NCBI RefSeq assembly: GCF_002105155.1
Contig: NW_019028979.1
Span: forward strand, 1,364,001-1,428,000
Direction: 5' to 3'
Length of the DNA stretch: 64,000 nt
Source of the DNA: Lobosporangium transversale
Taxonomy: Eukaryota > Mortierellomycota > Mortierellomycetes > Mortierellales > Mortierellaceae
Under the pieces are notes generated by a model. That model saw nothing but the letters and a program-made list of their open reading frames with translations, did not search any database and had not been told where the DNA came from. Made by a program: the position numbers and the translations under genes. Positions 47,091 through 58,410 of the stretch are shown piece after piece (position 1 is the stretch's first letter; every line of letters begins with the position of its first letter).

Positions 47091-49362
47091 AACAAAAGAA
47101 CGTCGTCCCAGGACGTTCTGCAACTGACAGTTGGTGCGGGATATCCTCTATCTATGTTCAAGAAATTTATGAAGATCTCGTGGAGCAGGAGCTATAAGCA
47201 TCTGAGTGCTGTCTCCAGGACACAGAAGCTAGTTGGCGCGCGTAATCGTCTGTGTTTTGCATTTAATCATTTTATGATCACTCGGGGACAAAGTATACGA
47301 GATGCCTTAGTGAGCCACTTATTTCCCCACCACTTTGCGACTGCTGGAAATGGACACCAGTTCGCACTTGGGATTGTAATAGCAATCCCTCAAGGAAAAA
47401 TGAACAATGATCATACGCTCCATTCTGTATTTATTCGTAACAAGGACGTAGAGATTTGCCCTGTTGGATGCCTCGCTTTTTATCTATTCGAGCAGTGGAT
47501 GGTACGTATTGGCTGCTTCTATGGGTTGCTGTTGAAGATTAACTCAGCATATAAGCTGTCTATTAATATTCATCCATGATTAAAATACCCCTTTACCTTA
47601 CACAACAGACGAAAGAATCTACTCCAAATTTCCGCATGCATGACTGGAAATCCCAGTACCTTGTACATGCCTCTGACAAATACAAAGCGATGGATGCTGC
47701 GACTCTCTACAGGCAAGTGAAATTATCAGAAATGCAAATACGCCATTACATGAAGTTTTTGTACTCTGTTTCCTAACCAATAGCATAGCCATACTCAGAT
47801 CTCTAAGCGAGGTGATGAAGCTAGCGCATTACACATCATCCAAGGTTACTCATAGTGGCCGTAAGGCTGGGGCGCAACATGCGCAAGCCAATGGGGCTAG
47901 CATCGAAGATATTGCCCAACATGGTAATTGGAACCATCGCCGCTTGGTAACGCATTACCTTAGTCCGGTAGCGCAGACTGTACCATTTAAAATGGCCGGA
48001 TTTCTCCACGAGAATGAGGATTTCTGGCTTCCGCGGAACACCGTTATACCGCCTGTTGAATTACAGAAGCAAATCTTTCCATTCATTGAGGAGCTGTTTC
48101 CAGACAATGTCGATTGGGCCAGATGGATGGAGAACGTTATGATGGATCGTCCCGAAGATCTGAATCGTCCTGACAATGAGTCAGTACCTTATCCAGCTGA
48201 GTACATTCCAGCCATGCGAATCATGCTTATCCTAGCCCACTTGCGCAAGGTTATTTTACAAGATGCAGTTGCTCTGATGGCGTGCAATGGCGATCCATTG
48301 TGTATCTACAGCCAGCACCACGTTTTCACTAGTAACCCTGTGTTTTCGTCGCAACTGTTCCAAGAGTTTTCTTTGCGACTTCACGATGCCATGCAGAAGA
48401 CACAATCACCAACAAACGACAGTCTCCGTTTCAATGCTCCAGTCATCCATCAAGAGCTTCAAGCCATCAAATCGAGCGTGTCATCTTTGGATCATTACGT
48501 ACGTGATGATTTTATGGGCGCACTCCAAGCTACAGCGGAGAATAGTAATGCTGGCTGGTCTAGAACATGCAGTCATATGCATCGTGAGATGATAACCATC
48601 GTACAAGGGCTTCAAACTGTAATGTCGAACCTTACGAAGACAACCGCCAGGTCTTTTGGGCATTTAGCTAGTGATATGGAGAACGAGCATCGCATTCTGA
48701 CGCAACAAGAGCAGCGTCAAGCGAAAGAGCAAGAACAACAGTTGAATGACCTTATACATCATATACCTCCAAGGCAGCATCTCCAGGAGCAGCCGCGGGG
48801 ATTTGAACAAAGGGGGATGGATGCTTTGGAGCAGCAACCAGAGCAGGATGAGCGACCAGGCCAAGACGAGCAACCAGGCCAAAATGAGCAACTAGACCAA
48901 GTAGACCCCGAGGTGCAGGAACAAGAGGAAGATGGAGGGATAAATGAAGCCATGGAAACAATGAAGTTGGAATGTTTAGCGGATAAGATTGCAGAGACTT
49001 ACTTGCAGCTCCCAATTGACCAGGTCAGAGCTGCAGCCCCAAATTTCTCTATGTTGTCAAGGGTCACCCCTCTTTTTCCTCTTTGGGATGAATGGTTTAC
49101 GGCCCAGGGGGCAAAGCCATCGATTTGGAGTTTGAATAGGTTCCAAAAGGACTGGCGCAAAGGCTGGAATCCTAATCTTAGGAACCAGTATATGCTCAAG
49201 CGAAGAATTATCTTTGCTACTCTGGCTGAGGTCCTGAAGACTGAAGGACCAACACTGAACGACAGAGTTATAAAGGCAAAAACGACAATGGATACTGCAA
49301 TCAGGCAAGCTGGATCCTCAAACGCGTACTTTAAGTCTATCCAAAAGAAGAAGGGCAAATAA
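47091..49362 (+). CDS. Crypton-type tyrosine recombinase with GCR1_C-like domain (right copy, 5' end missing)
   Basis: Exons 47091-47501 (start uncertain), 47609-47712 and 47781-49362. Intron 1 is GT-AG; intron 2 uses a GC donor (TACAG^GCAAGT) with acceptor AATAG, and joining restores the frame (LYR^SIAILRSL). Catalytic residues: Arg of TRGQSIRD, His and Arg of THSGRKAG, Tyr of THYLSP. A Gln/Glu-rich region (about residues 290-380) separates the catalytic part from a GCR1_C-like DNA-binding block near the C-terminus. Members of this class (Cryptons) move by site-specific recombination through a circular DNA form. Upstream of 47091 an in-frame stop (47070) prevents extension. The protein is unlike the second recombinase at 51044-54507 except for the catalytic pattern. 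Confidence 0.75.
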
Positions 49363-49450
49363 AAAGCTATGGTTTTGATGTACTCTCCAAAGTGCACCGC
49401 CGTACGAATTTTTTATACTCATGATAATATATATTTTTGAAAACAACACT

Positions 49451-50113
49451 TTATTCCGCAACTGGTTTAAAGGTTCTATACACATCTAACAACAGTGCTG
49501 CTTTTTCTTGCAAAAGCTTGTTACGAGGCGAGTCCACATTAACTGATTCCAGTTCAGTGAGAACCGTTCGGAGCTGTCGTTCTGACATCTCTAGCGTCGA
49601 CTCTGGACGGTCAGTCTCTGTTGCAACTGAAACGACAGCAGCCGGTGCACGTTGCGAGGCCCTAGCTAACGCTTCTAACCGTTGCAATTCCGTGTTTTTG
49701 ATCAGCCTGAGGTCACGACGCTTCAGCTGCTTGATCAGCGATGGTTCATGAAGCCCGAAAATCTCAAATTTGCCACGCGTCACGGGTTTGCTGGACAAAT
49801 CGCGTTTTAGCACTCCCTCTAGAAAGAGGATCTTGCGAGGACTCCCTTCATCGCCATCCTGATAAAGCTCACTGTCTTCCCGCTCCCTGAAAGTACAGAA
49901 TGGACCCTCAAGAAAGAGCTTCTGGATTTCGTGTATATTTTTGGTGGGACGTTCCCATGGCACATAGTGGAACGCTAGGGCAGCAGGTGGACCTTCTAGG
50001 GAAGGTGAGGTCTGGCGACTTGCGCTCTTGTCGTTTTCCAATTCCTCACGAGCGCGTTTTTTGCCAGCAACTTGGCTGGTGGAAGAGGAAGCAGTGTTGT
50101 TAGAGGAAGACAT
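49451..50113 (-). CDS. Companion protein of the palindrome, unknown function (right copy)
   Basis: Exact mirror copy of the 220-residue gene at 42980-43642; ATG at 50113, stop at 49451. Promoter sequence up to the arm end (50114-50505) is also identical to the other copy, including a CACGTG at about 50454. It is convergent with the recombinase gene of the same arm. No family recognised. Confidence 0.6.
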   Translation of the reverse strand: MSSSNNTASSSTSQVAGKKRAREELENDKSASRQTSPSLEGPPAALAFHYVPWERPTKNIHEIQKLFLEGPFCTFREREDSELYQDGDEGSPRKILFLEGVLKRDLSSKPVTRGKFEIFGLHEPSLIKQLKRRDLRLIKNTELQRLEALARASQRAPAAVVSVATETDRPESTLEMSERQLRTVLTELESVNVDSPRNKLLQEKAALLLDVYRTFKPVAE

Positions 50114-50505
50114 AATTTAAGTAATATGAAAGCGGGTAGATAGATATAATGACGTGGTTTTGTGAGATAGATTAGTTAAAGAGGAATGAAAGAATGAGAA
50201 GCAAAATGGACTTCAATTTATTGTTCTCACCTTTCCTTTTGTCAGCTTCATCCTCATTCATTCCTGACATTACAAATCAACCTTTTCTTGCATGGCGTGA
50301 TCTCATTTGCGCCAATCAGCATTAAAGGTGAAAAAAAAGGTGCCTGAGTACCTAGAAAACTTCATAAAAATAGCCTAGGTATACAGTGCATTTTTTGGGA
50401 CGCTGAATGCATGATACGTAAGTGGTAGTGCAATATAATCGATGGCCAGTGCACGTGATACCAAATAAATTTATTCATTTGTAATTTCTGTAAAGGTCAT
50501 GTGCA

Positions 50506-51043
50506 GTATATAGAGCGAATCTGAATCAATATTAAGACAGGGAGTGCTCTGTGTCTTGAAATGTGACTGTCACTGCTCTGTGTCTTGTTTGTGTAACCAT
50601 TTTGGCGTATATTTAAGTCAAAGTGCGTATAATGTAGTCAATATAAACCACAGAATGCGTAAAATGTAGTGAAAACGGCGTATATTCCTTCCTTTTCAAT
50701 CATTAGTATTTCAGATACCTTGCTATTCTGGTATTATTTAACTTTTTACAGACCACATCTGGTCAAGTTAATCTAAACTAACATTCCCTTTATCCATACT
50801 CCATACTATTCGCCATTTATTTCCCTCAACGGAAATGAGGAGAAAGTGCGTTTAGACGCTACCAAACGCCAAACGGATCGCAAACGCGCGACTCACAAAC
50901 ATACCAATTTCTTTTTATTTTATTTTTTTGGCAAAGCAATTAATGCATTTAGTATTTTATTACTATATCTATTATTATATATGTTACTATCGTACATGCT
51001 TCTATATATGCTATTGTTACCTACCTGGGAAGTGTATTGTCAT
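50506..51043. other. Spacer between palindrome and second Crypton gene
   Basis: Contains a 14-bp direct repeat (TGCTCTGTGTCTTG at about 50537 and 50573) and related GCGTAT/AATGTAGT units between 50600 and 50700. These may be the end region of the second element, but I cannot place its boundary. Confidence 0.35.
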
Positions 51044-54000
51044 TTATTGGTCATCTTCAGGATCCTCTTGCTCCCTAGCTTTCATGGATATCAACAGTGA
51101 GTTAATAGTCTTTCCCTCATTTGCCTGTGACCACTCAGCAACAATGTCTTCAGGATTGCGACCTTCCCTTCGTGCTGCTTCGTTGATCAGCCTAATTAAC
51201 TCATATCGTCGATTGTAGGCCCTTTGGTCTGATGTATTCACTGGCCAACTCGGGTTCAATCTTTTAAATGCTGCAAGGGGCCCATGAAACTCATCCCAAG
51301 CATCTGCCACTGTGAGCTTTCCGCGGTCTGCTTTCCATTTGAAAGTGGCGCTTGATGAGCTGGGGCCTGGGGACGAGTGATGCGATGGCTCTGGCGCTCG
51401 TTGGAAGCAATGTAGAGGAGCTTGAACCAGCGATGAGTGCTGTTGAGGTACCTGTGGGGGACGCGTCGCAAACGGCTGCTGTTGAGGGACTCTGCGCAGA
51501 GCAGGATAGCTTGGCATAGTATGGGGATATGGCCCAAGAAGACCGGCTGAATTCAAGGGATGCGCTGGAGCTTGGCGAGCTGACGGATCCTGCAATAAAT
51601 GTATCACTATCTCCATTTGCTGCTTTAGCGTCGCGAGCTCTGAGCTCATGGCAGACAACTGCGCCCTTTGTTGTGCTTCTTGCTGTGCCATTTGTGCTCC
51701 TTGCCGAGCAATAGCTGCTTCAAGAGATGCATTCTGGTGACTAAGGCTGTTTAGCGCGTTGGAGACCACATGTTTGTCAACTGGGACTAATGGATTGACA
51801 ACATTGGCGCTCTGCTGATGCACTTCGATCGCACGAAGGAGCTCTCTCTGAAAGTCAAGGAACAGCTGACTCTCAAAGATTTCTGGAAGTGATTCTAAAA
51901 GCTTATTGCTCAGAGTCCTTCCTTTGCTGTCAGGCTTCAGGTACAGCACGGCGTCTTGAAGGATAACTCTCCTCATTTGTACCAGCAATAGTAGGAAAGC
52001 TCTTCGATCAATCATTGCGCTGTTCATGAGCTTATTGGCCGTTGCGGCGGAGCTTCCCGTAGTTTCTTCATCTTGATCCCTAGCCGCTGTCGAATGGCGC
52101 ATACGCTCCTGCCAGCCTCCCCAGTGCAGGTCGTCCTCCGTGATGAGATCCGGGTTTACATCTGTCATAGCATCATTACAATCCTTGACCCATTCCTCAT
52201 TCTCTCTAGCGCTGCTGTTAAAGTTCCCTTCGATCCAAGGGAAAATTTTCCTCTGCAGCTCCAAGTCAGGGATAACGAGATTACGCTCAAGGATATAAGG
52301 TTCCTGTTCCTTGTTGAAATGAGCCATATAAAACGCGCCAGTGGTGGGGTTCTTTGGAGCATAGAAACTCTCCATCTGTCCCATTACCCAACGCCCAAGG
52401 TGACGGATATGCTCCAAGCCTAAGCCCAGACGGTACGCATCTGATGTTCCTGCGTGTCGACCGGCGTGAGTGACCTTGGTCGAATAAACGCCACAGGTTC
52501 GCATCACAGAAGCTGTGGCATCGATTTGAGTCTTTGGTGCAACAGCATTCTTGCGAAGGCCTGCGTTGCGCTTCTCGATCGTACTAGCCGCGACCAAAAG
52601 CTTGATGTTGTACCAATCGTCAGGATCAGCGAAGTTTGGGACATCCTCCTTATCCAGCTATTATAGGAATGGTACGCGACCCAACATTTAACAACGAGCT
52701 AGGAAAGTACATAACCTATATTGCAGTAAGAAGAGACAAGAATGGCACAAATCTCTTACCATAAATCGTTCTAACATGTAGAAGCCAAACGCTCCTACAG
52801 TACACCTGTAAAAAACTTTATGACGAAAGGCGGTTGCATAAAGCTTAACACCCTTTTTATTTGTTTTGCCACGAGATATGCAAAACGTAAGTCCGAGAGC
52901 TGGCTGGGACCCACTTGCCGGATGGGAAGACATGATACTGAACACATCAGATAGGTTAAGATTGCGAATGTCTTCATCTCGCAGCAGCATATGGTGTCGT
53001 GCCAAGATGCAAAGGCGCTCACGCATATATTGAAATCTACCTTCCGCATGGTACACTCGCTTCCCTTTTAGCCGCAGCATTGGCTTCATACCCCACGTAT
53101 GGAGGGCCATCCGAATGAACTGCTTCTCATTATAGGGGTCGCGAATAGAACAGGTATCAGTGCGCGTCGATCCCTGGAATGAGGTGTCGTACACTAGTTT
53201 CCCCTCGTATTCCTCGATAGCCTCCTTCAGCGGGATATCCTTGCGCGGATGAGGTGCAGGGTTTGGCCAATCCACCTTTGATGACGCTTGCTCCTTGTAG
53301 AGATAAATTAATGCCTTCCTGGCACAATCCACTGTTTCTATCGAGATAGGCGCATAGATGAATCTTCGGCCAGTCTCATCAGTTTGCGGATGCGAAAGAA
53401 CTATATTTGGATTAAAATGAAGTGTCAGAATGTCAATTAAGAGTGAGCCACAGCTTTGAACAAGGTTATTTTGGTTACATGATTACACTAGATTTACTTT
53501 TTGCTCTTTCCGCAATGGAGGAGACCATGAGGGCTTGTGGTTCAGCAGACATGAGGGCCTCTTCTTCAGCTGGTTGCGAGTGATTTTGTTCCTCGTCTTC
53601 GCTTCCTGCATCGTCTTTGTCACCTTGGGAGGCTTCCTCAAACCCCTCAAATGCCGGAGTCTCATAAGGCTGTGAATTACGTTGGCTATAATTTTGCTCC
53701 AGCTCATGGACAACATCCTGAAAAATACTTTCCTCTGTCTCTGCTTTCCAAGCCTTTGGTTTTCTCTTATTTTCGCGAGTCAGCTTGCCCTCTAACACTG
53801 ATCTGGCCGCTTGTGATGAAGCCTTTCCAACGACGCCACTGAATCCCGCGTTTGAATCAATATATTTCTTTACTGTGCGCTTGAAAACAACCTCCTCGAA
53901 AAACTTTAACATTTTTCTTGCGTCAACGCTGCAGTCCCCTTTTTCTCTTGTGCTGCAGAACACCTATCATTTATATTGTATTTGCATATTTTGTATTACG

Positions 54001-54507
54001 AAGCATGAAAAAAAAAATTTGACTGTCCTAAAAAATAAAATAAACAAATAAACAAAATAATAAACTTACCTGCCAAGCTTTCAAGTATGTCTTGTACTGC
54101 AGCAATGTCTTTGAGGGATTCTTGTTGGCGAGGAGAGATTCGAGAACATGGTTAGCACAGGTTTTTCTCTGCTCTGCTGTTTCTTCAGACGAAAAAGGCG
54201 ACTGAAGGTGGCTGGAAGAGTTATCAGTTGTTGCACCGATAATCGTGTCTTGGGAGTAGATCCGCTTGCGAGGGGTGTGTTCCTCGGAGACGTTGTGGAC
54301 GCCTACAGAACAGGCCCTTCTTTTGCCCTCGCGGATCTCTCTCCTTTTTTCTTTTTCATCTCTGGCTTCCTTAGCCTTTCGTGCATAGCCACTTCTTCCT
54401 TCTTTCCCTTGCTTCACGCTAAATTCGAAGAAGGTCCCGCTTGGACCTGAGTTTATTGATGAAGAGGCAGCGTTGCCAGAAGAAGAAGAAGCGATAGTGC
54501 GGGGCAT
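51044..54507 (-). CDS. Second Crypton-type tyrosine recombinase with GCR1_C-like domain, apparently intact
   Basis: Four exons (54507-54070, 53963-53498, 53400-52760, 52657-51044) join in frame to 1052 residues. The first splice rebuilds a core-binding helix (TYLKAWQVFCSTREKG) and the second gives LSHPQTDETGRRF. The catalytic set is complete: Arg in HHMLLRDEDIRNLNLSDV, His and Arg in VTHAGRHAGTSDA, GRWVMGQMESFYAP with the nucleophile Tyr. A Gln/Pro-rich linker (about residues 770-900) and a GCR1_C-like domain (LNPSWPVNTSDQRAYNRR) follow. The N-terminus is Ser-rich with a Lys/Arg/Glu-rich stretch (KRREIREGKRR). No stop or shift interrupts it, so it could be active. The element's ends could not be defined; the gene points towards the palindrome. 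Confidence 0.82.
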
Positions 54508-55328
54508 CTTGATAGGTTACTTTATATTTTTTGTTGAGGGAATTGGGTAGATATTTGTGAGTACGATCAAGTGTTGCAAGTAGTGGTTATCGTAATAAAT
54601 AGCGATGATGTATAATGTATAAAAGAAAAGAATAAAAAAGAAAAATGTAAGCGAACATGGTTTTATACTTTTAGCTCATATTGTCAAGTCCAGTTCAAGA
54701 ATATACTCTCCTCATATTTCAATTGTTCAATCGCTATCTTAGTGAGCTTGATCAATTGTTAGCTTCCCTCAAGCGCGTTATTTTCCTTTGAGTACGGAAT
54801 GAGTACAGATGAGGAATGAGTGGAATGAGTGGAATGGAATGCGGGAATGAAGAATTGTATGAAGCAAGGTGTTGATCAGATCAGACCGCTTTGTGAGCGC
54901 GCTACGCGCGTGTAACTAAAGATACTTTTAGTTTCTACTTTTCAGTTAGATGTAGTGAAAAGACATGTGCCTGAATTCTAACCTCTGTGTCTCTGTGTCT
55001 GTACGTGAAACCTATGAAACATTTTGCCTATTAATGGGCATACACTGGAATTTGACTTAATAAACTATTACAGTATAAATATATATATATATCTATACTT
55101 TAATTTTTTATTTTCGCTTGTGGATCTCTGCATACAATTGTTCTTCTTTTAATCTTATTTCAATAGCCGAAGCAATAGTTTGGGATATCGTCGCCATTTG
55201 GTCACGAACATAGTGTAAAAATATATTGATTGAACTGATGGCCAGAAGCGAGGACAATATAGATATATATATATCGAGGAAGTGGGGCTTCTTGATATTT
55301 TATTATCACTATAGAGACGATATGATAC
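54508..55328. other. Upstream region of the second Crypton gene and spacer
   Basis: A TATA-like GTATAAAAG lies at about 54619 (on the plus strand) and GGAATGAGT repeats near 54800-54840. Nothing else recognisable; it probably holds the other end of the second Crypton element. Confidence 0.4.
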
Positions 55329-57386
55329 TTATGAAGGGACTGCTTGCTCCTCCTCTTTGTGTTTCCTTGAAGGCTTTTGTGAATTTACAGGGCTTATTTC
55401 ATGTTTAAGAGGAGGTGGAAGGAACGCAATCTGTGGACGATATTGAGAATCCTTGACTACTCGACTCTTTTGTACTGACTTGGGTAGATAATGGAAGACG
55501 ACATGTCGAAACAGCCTTTCGAACATCGTCTATTGATTACAAAAATACAAGCGTTAATCGATTGTTGTAAAACTATGTCAACCGGATTTTCATATACCCT
55601 TCTCCTCTTCTCAACTTTAAATGGCTTACATGACCATATTGCAGTTTAGCTGCAATTTGACTTGCTTCGTATTGTGTCTTTACATGATGATACCGTTGCG
55701 CATGATAACTTTTGAATGCTTTTTGAATTCTTCCAAAAGATAAAGGTTTAAGGTCATAAAGGCAGTTTGCTAAAACTACAGCGTCTTGCATTGCATTTAT
55801 AGCACCTTGGCCAGCACTTGGAAGCATCTATCGTGACCAAGAAAAAAAAAATTAGTAACAAAATAACTTGCTTTCATTAAAGATAATTGCCATATGTCCA
55901 GCACTAACCTTGTGTGCAGCTTAGAGAGACGCGATTTAGACAAAAAAAAAAAAAAAAACTTTAAGTAAAAGAAATAACTTTTTGCAAGACAATCCATTAG
56001 TTCATGAGACACATACCATCGCCAATCAACACTGTCCGACCATGGTGCCAAGTTTCATATAGGATATCTTCAAGGAAGACTCTGCTGATTAGGTCCTTTG
56101 GTGTAGCATCGATCAAGTCGCCAAGGATACCATATGGAGTCTTGAAGTGATATACCCTCTCGATCATTTTTTTATTGTGTGCAGAGGTCCACTCGGAATT
56201 CCGAAACTGCTCATCCGCTGATGCATCGGCAGTTAGTTGCAAGACAGCACCCCAGCATATTCTGTTCCCAGGCACTTGAATGACACTCCACTACAAGGAT
56301 GGTTATTTATAATAATGATGTGAATATTAAAACTATCAAGAAAGAAAAAAGTTTCTGAATTACATATTTTCTCAGGAACTGGTGTAACTCACTGCATATG
56401 GCGTTGACTTGTCGCCAACCATTAAGTTACTGTCACACGTCGGTCCTCCCAAACCAGGGTATTTAGATGGATCGAGCGCATTAGTCGTGCCTACTAGACA
56501 GATATAACCCTTTGATATCTCACGCTCATCTGAAGACGGCAATTTCTTTTGTTCAGAAAGCTCTTTGAACAAATTCTGGCGAACCGCGCTATAGGCTCCA
56601 TCTGCTCCTACTAAGATGTCACCATGAACGCATGTTCCATCTTTGAGACGCACCATGACACCTTCTTGGTTCTGTAAAAAACTCATGACTTTTTTGCCCA
56701 TTTGGATCTTGTGAGGAGGAATGCGATCATACAGCAACTTGTAGAGTTCGGGGCGAGGGAAAAGTGCGCTCTCATAACCAACGCTGCATCAAACAAATAA
56801 TAAAATAACAATACAGTAAATGATTGTGTATCATGTATCTTGTATTGCTTTCTAAAAGAGGAGGCGACAATCTATGCAAAAGTAAATGTATATACTCACA
56901 TTTTGTTATCTTCTTCACAACTATACTCTCCAATCTTCTTCATGTCGTGTGAGAAAATCCTGGTCATGGAACATGTAAACGAGATTTTGCGAAGATCCTC
57001 ATATAATCCCAGCTGCTCGAAGGCAGGAAGGATATTCGCTGTCAAACTCATGACAGAGCCTACAGTCCAATACAAAAATAGAGATTAAAATTGTGAGTTT
57101 CTATATATTTACAAAGTGACAAAAGGTGAGAGAGGAAGAAATGTGTATACATACCAAGAGGTACAACCTCTTTTGCACGCTCGAAAATCTGGTATGGGAT
57201 GTTTGCCTTTTCTAGGATGTTTGCCAAGAATAAGCCTGCAAGACCCCCACCAGAAATGATTACATGTGGGGGGCTATTGGAGATCTGTGGAGGTAATTCA
57301 CTCGATTTGAAGGATTTAAAGATGGGCTCGGGCGAGTATTCATCTTTGACCTCGTGTGTATCTTGAGCATTTAATGTTGAAGCCAT
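55329..57386 (-). CDS. FAD-dependent monooxygenase (UbiH/PHBH type)
   Basis: Seven exons: 57386-57155, 57059-56900, 56771-56393, 56290-56017, an 11-nt micro-exon 55919-55909, 55827-55630 and 55529-55329, giving 484 residues in one frame. Motifs: HVIISGGGLAGLFLANILEKA (dinucleotide-binding GxGxxG), DILVGADGAYSAVRQ (the DG motif), and GDAAHKMLPSAGQGA (the third FAD motif), the last assembled across the micro-exon. Family members hydroxylate aromatic or lipophilic substrates with NAD(P)H; the substrate here is unknown. The third exon start is unusual: a T5 run near 56764 spoils an expected GYESALFPRPELY, and an acceptor 13 nt later restores the frame. A real one-base insertion or sequencing error is possible. 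Confidence 0.82.
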
Positions 57387-57504
57387 GAGCGGGTCTTTTA
57401 ATTTTATTTTATTTTAATTTTTAATTTTAATTTTAACTTCCTTGAACAGGTTGAATGAATGACAGGAAAGAATGTAAATGAGAATGAAGAAGAGAGGAAT
57501 GTGG

Positions 57505-57540
<36 letters not shown>

Positions 57541-58410
57541 GAAGAGAATGTTTAGAACGAGGTAAACGTGTTTGTTCCTGAGCCTTCAATTCAATCCAAT
57601 AACGGCTCTTTTTCTTTTTCTTTTTTTTTTTATTTGTATAGATGTGCTGCAATGCATTCTTGGCAAAGTTGGGTGTTTTCACAAAGCGCTATTGCGCACA
57701 AAACAAATAAACAGACAAGGGTGTAGTTGTGCATTAATTTTTTTTTATTGTTTGCATGCTCCATCATTAATACATGAAATAAATTAAACCGGATATCGAT
57801 TTCCGTATTGGCAAATGACGGGAATGACAAAAAAGAAAAAAAGAAATCCTTTGTGCACTTTTTCATTGAGGCCAACCATACAAAGCCAAACGTTACCGAA
57901 TGTTATATACCGAACGATATTAAAAAAAAAAAAAGCCTTCATTAGACATGTTTACCATGTTTACCATGTTTACATGCAATTGTTTTAAATTGCTCAACAG
58001 AAGAGAGAAATGTATATAAATATATATATTAAATACCCATCTGTCCGTAAAGATAACCTTTTCGCCAAAGCAAAAAAGTATAAAATTGAGTTCTACTCTC
58101 TTACACTTGGACGATCTCGACTCAAGCGATATGATTTGCATTACAAAGCATAGCAGAGTACTCTCTCTGCTTCGGTTTCTTCATGCCCCTTCATCTATTC
58201 TAGACTTTGTCTCCATTACCAACAATGCTAGCTCCAGTATGCAGATTCATACTACTGGGCTGCTGAATAAGGAACAATACCTCCGATTTCTTTTTTTTAT
58301 CTTTTGTGCATGTGAATGTTAGAAGTGTATAGGGATACCCCCCTGATATCGCGTCGAAATGAAAACGCGATTGGACAACTACTATTTATAATAAATATGA
58401 AGGGATACCT
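57387..58410. other. Intergenic region without a recognisable gene
   Basis: About 1 kb between the monooxygenase and the F-box gene. Holds a poly-A tract (about 57511-57539), T-rich and A-rich stretches, and CATGTTTAC repeated three times near 57949-57975. Short open frames exist but look non-coding. Confidence 0.55.

Larger units (their letters stand above)
42588..50505. repeat. Giant palindrome: two 3,956-bp inverted arms around a 6-bp centre
   Basis: Arms run 42588-46543 and 46550-50505, mirrored about position 46546.5. All gene coordinates mirror exactly (any pair sums to 93093) and the proteins are identical. Even a 23-nt homopolymer near the centre (46369-46391 / 46702-46724) has equal length in both arms. 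The centre is ATACTG (46544-46549). Outside the arms the sequence differs: left of 42588 ...CAGTGTAG, right of 50505 GTATATAG... I see no target-site duplication. Identity this complete implies very recent origin, ongoing arm-to-arm conversion, or an assembly artefact; the distinct flanks argue somewhat against a simple fold-back read. Confidence 0.92.

Noticed and set aside
42588-50505. Palindrome as a rolling-circle or telomeric hairpin structure
   Set aside because: Both ends run into different non-repetitive chromosomal sequence and no telomere-like repeats are present.
43731-54507. Recombinases as Starship captains (DUF3435)
   Set aside because: The C-terminal GCR1_C-like domain, multi-exon structure and small elements fit Cryptons better; no large cargo or captain-position gene is seen.
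57949-57975. CATGTTTAC repeated three times
   Set aside because: Too short and isolated for a CRISPR, telomere or functional array; reported only as a local tandem repeat.
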